Below are positions 39,965 through 46,555 of a stretch of DNA of 48,820 nt, one piece after another. The notes beneath the pieces are model-generated. The model was not told where the DNA came from, did not search any database, and worked only from the letters and a program-made list of their open reading frames with translations. A program made the translations under genes and the position numbers. Within the stretch, counting starts at the first letter, position 1; each line of letters begins with the position of its first letter. This DNA comes from Selenomonadales bacterium (GTDB taxonomy: Bacteria > Bacillota > Negativicutes > Sporomusales > UBA7701), in contig JARKNV010000028.1 in the NCBI GenBank assembly GCA_029976065.1, positions 1 through 48,820 on the forward strand, in the 5' to 3' direction.

Positions 39965-40198
39965 GACTGCGTAGAAAGCTCCAGATGCAAGGCGCACCGG
40001 AGGCTGACACCACCGTTTCCTCTGCGACAACGTTTATAGATGTTGTTTGCACAGGATGGGGTCAACGGCATCGCGCGTACACGTACGTACGCTGCACCCG
40101 TAAAGGGTAGGCCGCAGTTCTAAGCGCTAAAGCGCTAAGAACTTGCGCACAGGATGGCAGCCGAGGAGCAACGCTGCAGATGGACTTTCTACACAGTC
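39965..40198 (-). repeat. Structured dispersed repeat, module 1, copy F (expanded)
   Basis: A 234-base element directly abutting the stop codon of the RlmI-like gene. The arms GACTGCGTAGAAAGCTCCA and TGGACTTTCTACACAGTC are complementary along nearly their whole length. The core begins GATGCAAGGCGCACCG and includes GCGTACACGTACGTACGC. Extra palindromes are nested inside, for example GTTCTAAGCGCT/AGCGCTAAGAAC. Confidence 0.83.
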
Positions 40199-41380
40199 TC
40201 ACAATACCTCTAAGACCAAGAACTTGAGATAATTCGTTTCCGGCGCGGCCGGCAGAATCGGATGATCCTTCGCCTGCGTCCGGTACTCCACCTGGCGCAC
40301 CGTCCGCCGGGCGTCGCGGGCGGCGTCGAGAACAACGGCGGCGAAAAATTCGCGGTCCATGTGATAAGAGCACGAGCAGGTGACGAGAAAGCCGCCCGGC
40401 TTCACCAGCTTCAGGCCGCGCAGGTTGATCTCCTTGTAGCCGCGGGCCGCGCCCTCAAGGCCGCCGCGGTTTTTGGTGAACGCCGGCGGGTCAAGGATGA
40501 CGACGTCATACTGCCGGCGCTCGTCGGACTGGGCGCGCAGCACGTCGAAGGCGTTGGCCACCTGGAAGTCGCAGCGGTCCGCCACCCCGTTCAGGGCGGC
40601 GTTTCTGGCGGCCAGCTCCACGGCCGGGGCGGAAATGTCGACGGCGCTGACGTGCTCGGCCCCGTAGCGGAGGGCGTGGACGGTGAACGAGCCGGTATGG
40701 CAGAAGCAGTCGAGGACGCGGGCGCCGGTGACGAAGTCCTTAAGCACGGTGCGGTTCTCCCGCTGGTCGTAGAAAAAGCCCGTCTTCTGGCCGTTCTCGA
40801 TATCGGCGTAAAAGGGGAGGCCGTTTTCGCGCACCTCGATGAGGGTGGGGAACTCGCCCCGCAGGAAGCCCTTGCGCTGCTCCAGCCCCTCGAGCTCGCG
40901 CACCGGCACGTCGTTGCGCTCGTATATGCCGGCGGGGCTGAACATCTCCTCCAGGATGCCGACGATCGTTTCCTTATATATGTCGATGCCGAGGGCCAGC
41001 GTCTGGATGACGAGATACGGGCCGAACTTGTCGACGATCAGGGCGGGGAGGAAATCGGCCTCGCCGAACACCAGCCGGCAGTATTCCGGCTCGGCCACGA
41101 ACCGCTGCCGCCATTGCCAGGCGGCGGCGAGGCGGCGCCGGAAGAAGTCGCGGTCGATGGACTCCTGGTCGCGGCTCAGGATGCGGACGATGATCTGGGA
41201 GCGGGGGTTGATGTAGCCGCGGCCGATGAAGCGACGGCGGAAGTTGTACACGTCGACGATGTCGCCGGGGGCGAAATCGCCCTCCACGTCGTCGAGCTCG
41301 GTCTGGTAGACCCAGGGGTGGCCCGCCTCCACGCGGTGCTGCGCCCCTTTGCGCAGGATTATCTTGGCGGTCGCGTCCAT
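40199..41380 (-). CDS. Class I SAM-dependent rRNA methyltransferase, RlmI/PUA type
   Basis: The 393-residue protein has an N-terminal PUA RNA-binding domain (ILRKGAQHRVEAGHPWVYQTELDDVEG) and a central EEHEE-like domain. Its Rossmann methyltransferase domain contains ARVLDCFCHTGSFTVHALRYGAEHVSAVDIS (SAM site) and the catalytic block VVILDPPAFTKNR. This is the layout of RlmI, which makes m5C1962 in E. coli 23S rRNA, and of related Bacillota proteins; the exact base here is not certain. AGAGGAAC precedes the ATG at 41380. It is last in a likely operon with fabK and the 41383 gene, and repeat F lies in its 3' region. Confidence 0.88.
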   Translation of the reverse strand: MDATAKIILRKGAQHRVEAGHPWVYQTELDDVEGDFAPGDIVDVYNFRRRFIGRGYINPRSQIIVRILSRDQESIDRDFFRRRLAAAWQWRQRFVAEPEYCRLVFGEADFLPALIVDKFGPYLVIQTLALGIDIYKETIVGILEEMFSPAGIYERNDVPVRELEGLEQRKGFLRGEFPTLIEVRENGLPFYADIENGQKTGFFYDQRENRTVLKDFVTGARVLDCFCHTGSFTVHALRYGAEHVSAVDISAPAVELAARNAALNGVADRCDFQVANAFDVLRAQSDERRQYDVVILDPPAFTKNRGGLEGAARGYKEINLRGLKLVKPGGFLVTCSCSYHMDREFFAAVVLDAARDARRTVRQVEYRTQAKDHPILPAAPETNYLKFLVLEVL

Positions 41381-41382
41381 TG

Positions 41383-41910
41383 TCAGTTCCTCTCTCTCCG
41401 CTTTCTCCACCAGTGGTAGAGCAAATAGCACGCCGTCAGGCCGATCAGCGTGCCATTGACGAGTTTGAATTCGCGCGCGAAATAGGACGGCTCCCAGTAG
41501 GATACCGGGCTGTGCACCGCCATCAGCGACAGGGGGTAAAGGTAGAAGTTGGCGTGGGCGGCGTGGGTGAGGCCGTCGAGCAGCAGGTGGGTGCCCCAAC
41601 CGACGACAAACGCCTGGGCGCGGTTGAAAACCGGCAGCAGCGCCAGCGCGAAGGCCGCGCTCCAGAAGACGACCGAATGGCCGGCGAGATCGATGTGCAG
41701 CGCCCAGGGGTACTGCGGCAGATAGGCCATGAAAGTCATCGGCGACAGGCGGATAAGCTCCCGCCAGCCGAATTCGCCCCGCGCCATGAGAAGGATGATG
41801 AGCAGCAGATAAATATAATCCGGCAGCATCGACCCGGCGACAAACTGCCACATCTGGGGATGGCGCCGGGTAAGGAAATATAGCCAGAAGCCGTGGTGTA
41901 AAGTGAACAT
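41383..41910 (-). CDS. Integral membrane protein, possible metal-dependent hydrolase
   Basis: A 175-residue protein with about four membrane segments. Conserved-looking polar residues sit in hydrophobic surroundings: HHGFWLYF, AGSMLPDYIYLLL, HIDLAGHS and GWGTHLLLDGLTHAAH. The His/Asp pattern is like that of DUF457/DUF4184-type membrane 'metal-dependent hydrolases', whose activity is unproven. GGTGGCGG precedes the ATG. The gene ends two bases before the RlmI-like start codon, so the two are cotranscribed, and it lies 61 bases downstream of fabK. Family assignment is tentative. Confidence 0.6.
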   Translation of the reverse strand: MFTLHHGFWLYFLTRRHPQMWQFVAGSMLPDYIYLLLIILLMARGEFGWRELIRLSPMTFMAYLPQYPWALHIDLAGHSVVFWSAAFALALLPVFNRAQAFVVGWGTHLLLDGLTHAAHANFYLYPLSLMAVHSPVSYWEPSYFAREFKLVNGTLIGLTACYLLYHWWRKRRERN

Positions 41911-41971
41911 CCGCCACCTCGCCGCCTGTTTACCGTTATTGTGGCACGGCGGCGGGCCTGGTATGCTCGGC

Positions 41972-42913
41972 CTATTTCACCAGGCCGGGAGCCCCGGCCA
42001 GCACGCGGCCGGCTTCGGCGACGATCGCCGCGATGATATCCCTCACCGGCTCGGTCTTCTTGAGCAGCAGCAGGCTCTGCCCCGCCTGCACCATGCCGTT
42101 TTCGATATCGCCGTCGACTGCGGCCAGGCGGTTGGTGCCGGCGGCCAGGCGGTTGAGCTCCTCCTCCGGGGTGCCGCTGCGTTCCAGGGCGAGGAACTTC
42201 TCGGTAAACTTGTTCTTCAGGCCGCGCACCCCAAGGCCGAGAGTCGCGCCGGTGACGACGGTGTCGGTGTCGACCGCGGCGATCAGCTTCTCCTTGAAGC
42301 GGGGGTGCACCGGGCATTCCTCCGCCACCATGAACCGCGTACCGATCTGCACGCCGGCCGCGCCCATCACCAGCGCCGCCGCCAGGCCCCGCCCGTCGGC
42401 GAACCCGCCGGCCGCCACCACGGGGAGGTTTACCAGCGGTATCACCTGCGTCATCAGAGCCATCGTCGTCAGCACGCCGATATGGCCGCCGGCCTCCATG
42501 CCCTCGATGACGATGGCGTCCGCGCCGCTGGCTTCGACGCGCTGGGCCAGCCTCGCGTTGGGTACGATCGGGATCTTCTTGATGCCCGCCTGGTCGAAAA
42601 GCGGGAAATAGGGCACCGAGTTGCCGGCGCCGATGGTCACGAACGCCACCTTCTCCTCGCAGATGACCTCGATAACCTCGTCCTTGGTCGGCGCCATCAG
42701 CGTCACGTTGGCGCCGAACGGCCTGGCGGTAAGCGACTTGGCCAGGCGGATCTGCTCGCGCACCCACGCCCCGTCCCGCCCCCCGGTGGCGATAATGCCG
42801 GCCCCGCCGGCCGCGGACACGGCGGCGGCCATCCGGGCGTCGGAAACCCAGGCCATCGCCCCCTGCAGAATGGGATATTCGATTCCCAGCAAAGACGTCA
42901 GTTTTGTCTGCAT
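41972..42913 (-). CDS. fabK: Enoyl-ACP reductase II FabK (nitronate monooxygenase family)
   Basis: FabK is the FMN-dependent enoyl-ACP reductase that finishes each fatty-acid elongation round in many anaerobic Bacillota. The 313-residue TIM-barrel protein has PILQGAMAWVSDARMAAAVSAAGGAGII at the start, EGMEAGGHIG, VAAGGFADGRGLAAALVMGAAGVQIGTRF and the FabK-typical VAEECPVHPRFKEKL. The last motif favours FabK over true nitronate monooxygenase. AAGGAG precedes the ATG at 42913. It is not in a fab cluster here; it heads a unit with a membrane protein and an rRNA methyltransferase. Confidence 0.85.
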   Translation of the reverse strand: MQTKLTSLLGIEYPILQGAMAWVSDARMAAAVSAAGGAGIIATGGRDGAWVREQIRLAKSLTARPFGANVTLMAPTKDEVIEVICEEKVAFVTIGAGNSVPYFPLFDQAGIKKIPIVPNARLAQRVEASGADAIVIEGMEAGGHIGVLTTMALMTQVIPLVNLPVVAAGGFADGRGLAAALVMGAAGVQIGTRFMVAEECPVHPRFKEKLIAAVDTDTVVTGATLGLGVRGLKNKFTEKFLALERSGTPEEELNRLAAGTNRLAAVDGDIENGMVQAGQSLLLLKKTEPVRDIIAAIVAEAGRVLAGAPGLVK

Positions 42914-42954
42914 GGCTATTCTCCTTCTAGCGTTTGTCGTTGCTTTATGGCAAG

Positions 42955-42983
42955 ATTTTACTATGCATCCACGCTTCTTGCAA
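42955..42983 (-). promoter_or_regulatory. fabK promoter
   Basis: TTGCAA (42978-42983) and TAAAAT (42955-42960) on the minus strand with a 17-base spacer, about 40 bases before the fabK ATG. Confidence 0.72.
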
Positions 42984-43055
42984 GATAGTATCCCCCCGCG
43001 CCCGCCCCAAAAGCGGCGGCGGCGAAAATTTTTTCGGGGATTTTGTAAATTGCTC

Positions 43056-43084
43056 TTTACATTCATGTCCAAGAGACTTATAAT
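43056..43084 (+). promoter_or_regulatory. speD promoter
   Basis: TTTACA (43056-43061) and TATAAT (43079-43084) with a 17-base spacer. The start near 43091 leaves a leader of about 146 bases before speD, unusually long for this window. Confidence 0.8.
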
Positions 43085-43108
43085 GAAAAACTGTATAAAG
43101 CATATAAT

Positions 43109-43240
43109 ATGGGAGGAAGACAGCAATTCCTTCTGCAGAATGCCGCTTTTCATCAAAAACTTCCGGATTTTCGGCCGTTTTTGCGGAAAGGATGTATAAC
43201 CGAGGGTCGTAATACCTGGCAAAGGGGCGATGTATTATGA
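43109..43240 (+). other. Possible leader reading frame overlapping the speD start
   Basis: ATG at 43109 opens 43 codons ending in a TGA that shares ATGA with the speD start codon. There is no ribosome-binding site upstream of this ATG (a GGGAGGAAGA lies just inside it). It may be chance; see findings. Confidence 0.25.
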
Positions 43241-43689
43241 AAGTGATTGGCAAACATATCACGGTCGACATGTACGGCTGCAGCTTCGAACGCCTCGATG
43301 ATCTCGAATTCGTCAAAACGGCCATGCATACCGCGGTACGCGAAGCCAACATGACTCTCCTTGACTTCTCCTACTACAAATTCGAGCCGCAGGGTTTGAC
43401 AGCCCTGGCCCTGTTGGCCGAAAGCCATATGAGTATCCATACATACCCCGAACTGGGGTATGCGGCCGTCGACGTCTTCACCTGCGGCGACCACAGCCGC
43501 CCCGACAAAGCCGTCTCCATCCTCAAGGGCTTCCTCAAACCCGAGAAAACGAAAATCACCAACATCAAGCGCGGCGACTTCGGCTCGGAAAGCGACATGA
43601 AGCCCAAAGTCAACATCTCCATGACCCCCCTTCGGCGCGTGCGCACCACCGGCGCCAGGGTTCTCAGCTTCCTGTCCCGCGCGAAATAA
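43237..43689 (+). CDS. speD: S-adenosylmethionine decarboxylase proenzyme SpeD
   Basis: SpeD makes decarboxylated SAM, the aminopropyl donor for spermidine. The 150-residue proenzyme cleaves itself at AESHMSIHTYPE: Ser63 becomes the pyruvoyl group, with His68 and Cys83 (DVFTCGDH) completing the site. This is the short prokaryotic class. Compared with the ~125-residue core, it has a basic C-terminal tail (about 120-150, PLRRVRTTGARVLSFLSRAK). AAAGGGGCG precedes the ATG. No spermidine synthase gene is adjacent, so it is monocistronic with its own promoter and terminator. Confidence 0.95.
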   Translation: MKVIGKHITVDMYGCSFERLDDLEFVKTAMHTAVREANMTLLDFSYYKFEPQGLTALALLAESHMSIHTYPELGYAAVDVFTCGDHSRPDKAVSILKGFLKPEKTKITNIKRGDFGSESDMKPKVNISMTPLRRVRTTGARVLSFLSRAK

Positions 43690-43701
43690 CAAATCCACCA
43701 G

Positions 43702-43729
43702 CGGCCCGGCATCAGCCGGGCCGTTTTTT
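43702..43729 (+). terminator. speD terminator
   Basis: CGGCCCGGC-ATCA-GCCGGGCCG followed by TTTTTTC, 13 bases beyond the stop codon. Confidence 0.93.
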
Positions 43730-43881
43730 CGCTTGCCCATGATGCCCCGGCCGCTTACCGCCCGCAAGGGGCCGGCCCCGTTTCAGGCGCTGAAATTCCC
43801 CAGGCTCGTCCACCTGCGCCGGAAGGAATAAAATCGGCTGCCAAGGATAAAAATACTCATGGAAAATATGGTAAAAAGTAC

Positions 43882-43931
43882 TTGACAAGGCGGAGTAAAT
43901 AGATAATAATATCTACTAGATAATAATTATC
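43882..43931 (+). promoter_or_regulatory. Rubrerythrin promoter with Fur/PerR-type operator
   Basis: TTGACA (43882-43887) and AATAAT (43905-43910) are 17 bases apart. A perfect palindrome GATAAT-A-ATTATC (43919-43931) covers the start region, and a similar AGATAATAATATCT overlaps the -10. This is the 6-1-6 core of Fur/PerR boxes; PerR control of rubrerythrin would fit. The rest of 43730-43881 shows nothing. Confidence 0.7.
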
Positions 43932-43951
43932 GATTAATGGAGGGATTATTG

Positions 43952-44443
43952 ATGACCACCGACAAAAACCTCGCCGCCGCGTTCGCCGGAGAATCCCAGG
44001 CCAACCGCAAATACCTCGCCTTCGCCAAACAGGCCGACCAGGAGGGCTTCCCCCAGATCGCCAAGCTGTTCCGGGCCACCGCCGAAGCCGAAACCATTCA
44101 CGCCCACGCCCACCTGAAAGCCATGGGCGGCATCAAATCGACCGCCGAAAACCTCAAAGCCGCCATGTCGGGCGAAATCTACGAATTCGAAGAAATGTAC
44201 CCGCCCTTCATCAAAGAGGCCGAAGGCGAAAACAACGCCGCCGCCGTCCGCACCTTCAAACTTGCCAACGAGGCCGAAAAGGTCCACGCCGATCTGTACA
44301 AAAAGGCGCTCGCCAGCCTCGAGAAAAAAGAAGCCTACGACGTCTACCTCTGCCCCGTCTGCGGCCATATAGCCGAAGGCTCCCTGCCCGACACCTGTCC
44401 CATCTGCGGCGCCAAGGCTGCCGCCTACAAGAAAATCGACTGA
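43952..44443 (+). CDS. Rubrerythrin
   Basis: Rubrerythrin reduces H2O2 in anaerobes using a non-haem diiron site and a rubredoxin domain. The 163-residue protein has the ferritin-like four-helix domain (AGESQANRKYLAFAKQAD, ATAEAETIHAHAHLKAMGG, EMYPPFIKEAEGE, ANEAEKVHADLYKKAL) with the diiron Glu and His residues in each motif. A short C-terminal rubredoxin-like domain carries Cys pairs in LCPVCGHIAEG and TCPICGA. GGAGGG precedes the ATG at 43952. A Fur/PerR-type palindrome lies over its promoter. Confidence 0.95.
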   Translation: MTTDKNLAAAFAGESQANRKYLAFAKQADQEGFPQIAKLFRATAEAETIHAHAHLKAMGGIKSTAENLKAAMSGEIYEFEEMYPPFIKEAEGENNAAAVRTFKLANEAEKVHADLYKKALASLEKKEAYDVYLCPVCGHIAEGSLPDTCPICGAKAAAYKKID

Positions 44444-44456
44444 CGCGCCCCCTCGC

Positions 44457-44484
44457 AGCCGCGGTTTATGCCGCGGCTTTTTTA
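44457..44484 (+). terminator. Rubrerythrin terminator
   Basis: AGCCGCGG-TTTATG-CCGCGGCT followed by TTTTTATT, about 14 bases beyond the stop codon. Confidence 0.92.
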
Positions 44485-44485
44485 T

Positions 44486-44515
44486 TTGTAAATTCTTACC
44501 ATAGTGTATTATAAT
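44486..44515 (+). promoter_or_regulatory. Promoter of the CsgG-like gene
   Basis: TTGTAA (44486-44491) and TATAAT (44510-44515) with an 18-base spacer. It directly abuts the rubrerythrin terminator. Confidence 0.68.
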
Positions 44516-44552
44516 ATCACTATGCAAGCATCTCATGTAAGGGGGGTAAAAA

Positions 44553-45491
44553 ATGAACAGGCTATTTTTCGTAAAACGTATGGCCTGGCTGCTGTGCGGG
44601 GCGTTCCTGCTGGCGGCGCTGAGTCTGCCGCAAACCGCCCTGGCGGCCGAGACCGGCGGCCTGCGCTACACCGTCACCGTGACGAAGTTCGAAAATAGAG
44701 CCGGCTGGCATGGCCAATGGGACATTGGCGACGCCTGGGGACTGGTGATGACCGACATTCTCAACCAAAGCGGCCGGTTCATCGTCCTCGGCGAAAAGGA
44801 CATGCGCAATGAAGCCATGCGCGAGCAGGATCTCGCCAGTTCGGGCCGCACCGCCCAGGGAGCCAAAGCCCCGGTCACCGGCCAGCTTACTCCCGCCCAG
44901 CTGCTCGTAAAAGGCGCCATAACCCACGTCCAGGAAACCGGCCGCAGCGGCGGCGGCATCTCCATCGGCGGCGTCTCGGTCGGCGGCGGCGGCGGCAAAG
45001 CGGAAATCAACGCCACCATATATATCGTAGATTCGACCACCGGCATGGTGCTCGCCTCCACCAGCGTCGTCGGCAAATCCACCAGCAGCAGGGCCTCGAT
45101 AAGCTACTCCGGCCCCGGCTGGTCGGGCGGCTACAGCAACTTCCAGAAGAGCAACATGGGCAAAGCGGTCGAGGATGCCGTCGCCCAGGGCGTGCAATGG
45201 ATGATCGGCCAGCTGCCCAAAGTCCCCTGGCGGGGCGAGGTCGTCCTGGTTCAGGACGGCGCCGTGTACGTAAACCGCGGCGCGCGCGAGGGCGTCACTC
45301 CCGGACAGGTGTTCCTCGTCGGCACCGCCAACGTCATCCGCGACCCCAGCACCGGCGAAGTGCTCGACGAAAGCGTCAGCGAGATTGCCCGCCTGCAGGT
45401 GACGACCGTCAAAGAAAAACTGTCGGTCTGCGAGGTCATAAACGGCGATATCGGGGCGATCAGCAAGGGCATGATGATCCAGAGACAATAA
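44553..45491 (+). CDS. Secreted CsgG/curli-assembly-like protein
   Basis: The 312-residue exported protein has a signal peptide (MNRLFFVKRMAWLLCGAFLL..., cleavage near TALAAE) without a lipobox. Residues 35-220 follow the CsgG pattern: RYTVTVTKFENRAG, LVMTDILNQSGRFIVLGE, a GQLTPAQLLVKGAITHVQE stretch, a Gly-rich loop, then AEINATIYIVDSTTGMVLAS and ...GKAVEDAVAQGVQWMIGQLP. The C-terminal ~80 residues (VVLVQDGAVYVNRGAREGVTPGQVFLV) resemble the FlgT C-terminal-like domain. CsgG proper is an outer-membrane lipoprotein pore; the lack of a lipobox argues for a periplasmic or envelope role. A diderm host such as Negativicutes would fit. AAGGGGGG precedes the ATG. Confidence 0.78.
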   Translation: MNRLFFVKRMAWLLCGAFLLAALSLPQTALAAETGGLRYTVTVTKFENRAGWHGQWDIGDAWGLVMTDILNQSGRFIVLGEKDMRNEAMREQDLASSGRTAQGAKAPVTGQLTPAQLLVKGAITHVQETGRSGGGISIGGVSVGGGGGKAEINATIYIVDSTTGMVLASTSVVGKSTSSRASISYSGPGWSGGYSNFQKSNMGKAVEDAVAQGVQWMIGQLPKVPWRGEVVLVQDGAVYVNRGAREGVTPGQVFLVGTANVIRDPSTGEVLDESVSEIARLQVTTVKEKLSVCEVINGDIGAISKGMMIQRQ

Positions 45492-45495
45492 CAGC

Positions 45496-45520
45496 AAAGC
45501 GGCTGCTAAGCAGCCGCTTT
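45496..45520. terminator. Bidirectional terminator between csgG-like and gerW-like genes
   Basis: AAAGCGGCTGC-TAA-GCAGCCGCTTT followed by TTTC on the plus strand; it lies between two convergent genes and can serve both. Confidence 0.82.
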
Positions 45521-45525
45521 TTCTG

Positions 45526-45900
45526 TTATTTCTCCTCGGCGTTTTTCTCCGCCGGCTTGTTCTTCTTCAGTCCTTCCAGCACCTCCGGCACCAGCTCGAT
45601 CAGCCGGTCCAGCGGCGCGGCGTTCTTCAGCTTCATCACCTGCACCTGGCCCTCGCGCACCACGATAACCGCGGACGCCGAGATCTTCGCTCCCGCGCCG
45701 CCGCCCCCGCCCTCGCCGCGCTCCGCCTTGTCCGGGCACGCGCCGCCGGCCGAGCCGGCCCCGAAAGTTATATCCACCACCGGGATCAAGGTCACGTCGC
45801 CGACCGCCACCGGGTCGCCGAAAACCGTCTTCGCCTGCAACATCTTCTCGAGATGCTCGAACAGCACCTTCATCGGGTCGGTTATGTTTGCACCAGCCAT
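45526..45900 (-). CDS. GerW/YtfJ-family sporulation protein
   Basis: GerW (YtfJ in Bacillus) is a spore protein needed for germination in some species. The 124-residue protein has the family order: NITDPMKVLFEHLEKMLQAKTVFGDPVAVGDVTLIPVVDITFGAG, a Gly-rich loop with GGGGGAGAKISASAVIVVREGQVQVMKL and a Lys/Glu-rich tail. I chose the ATG at 45900 (MAGANITDP) with GGGAGGCAGAAG upstream. It overlaps the end of the DUF2953 gene by 19 bases, the same pairing as ytfI-ytfJ in Bacillus, so the two form an operon. Confidence 0.9.
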   Translation of the reverse strand: MAGANITDPMKVLFEHLEKMLQAKTVFGDPVAVGDVTLIPVVDITFGAGSAGGACPDKAERGEGGGGGAGAKISASAVIVVREGQVQVMKLKNAAPLDRLIELVPEVLEGLKKNKPAEKNAEEK

Positions 45901-46499
45901 TTGCTTCTGCCTCCCGTCCATTTTTTTCGTATGCGCCGGGTCATGATCGTCAATAAACACCCTGCCGCCGGGCCCAACAGCGCGTACGGCCTTACCGTCA
46001 GCACCGCCGCCACCCGCCCCGACCAGCCCGCGGCCGCGAAATCGGCCTCGGCCTCCAGACCGGCCAGCGCCCCCGTGCCACGGACCGCGCACAGGAACGC
46101 GTGCAGCCAGGCGGTCACGGCCGGGTCCTCAAACCCGTAGCGGAGTCTGCCCTGCGCGGACAACTCCACGGCTCCCCAGAGTTTACCCAGCAGCCGTGCC
46201 AGAGCCCGCCGCTCGCCGGCATCGAACCGTCGCCATTTCTCCGTCAGCGACCGGCCCCGTTCCGCCGGCGAAGCCGCTGCGGCCTGCTTGGCCGCCCGCG
46301 GCGCCAGAACGCGGCGCCAACCGCCGCACGCCCAATAGCCGCCGTCGCCGTCGCGGCCCACCCGCACCAAGCCGCCCAATAAGGCAGCTTCGGCGAACCA
46401 GCGCGTCCGGCCGTCGCCCGCCAGCCCCGCGCGCAGGCGGAGCGGCAGAACCAAAACCGCCGCTATTACCGCCGCAACCGCCATCAGCACCCACATCAT
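45882..46499 (-). CDS. DUF2953 membrane protein (YtfI-like)
   Basis: A 205-residue protein with an N-terminal membrane segment (VLMAVAAVIAAVLVLPLRLRA). Further hydrophobic patches occur near 175-190 (VLTVRPYALLGPAAGCLLTIM). The start, with LRAGLAGDG...RWFAEAALLGGLVRV, and the middle WGAVELSAQGRLRYGFEDPAVTAWLHAFL match DUF2953 as known from Bacillus YtfI. No activity is established; genomic pairing with the GerW gene points to sporulation. The N-terminus is two consecutive ATG codons with GGGAGGCG upstream. Confidence 0.82.
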   Translation of the reverse strand: MMWVLMAVAAVIAAVLVLPLRLRAGLAGDGRTRWFAEAALLGGLVRVGRDGDGGYWACGGWRRVLAPRAAKQAAAASPAERGRSLTEKWRRFDAGERRALARLLGKLWGAVELSAQGRLRYGFEDPAVTAWLHAFLCAVRGTGALAGLEAEADFAAAGWSGRVAAVLTVRPYALLGPAAGCLLTIMTRRIRKKWTGGRSKWLVQT

Positions 46500-46555
46500 G
46501 GCAACGCCTCCCGCTATTCCTGGTTAATCATTCGCTGTCGCCCACCGCTCCCCCT

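Noticed and set aside
42914..43222. A 103-residue N-terminal extension of FabK
   Set aside because: It includes the fabK promoter and has no homology to the family; the ATG at 42913 has a good ribosome-binding site.
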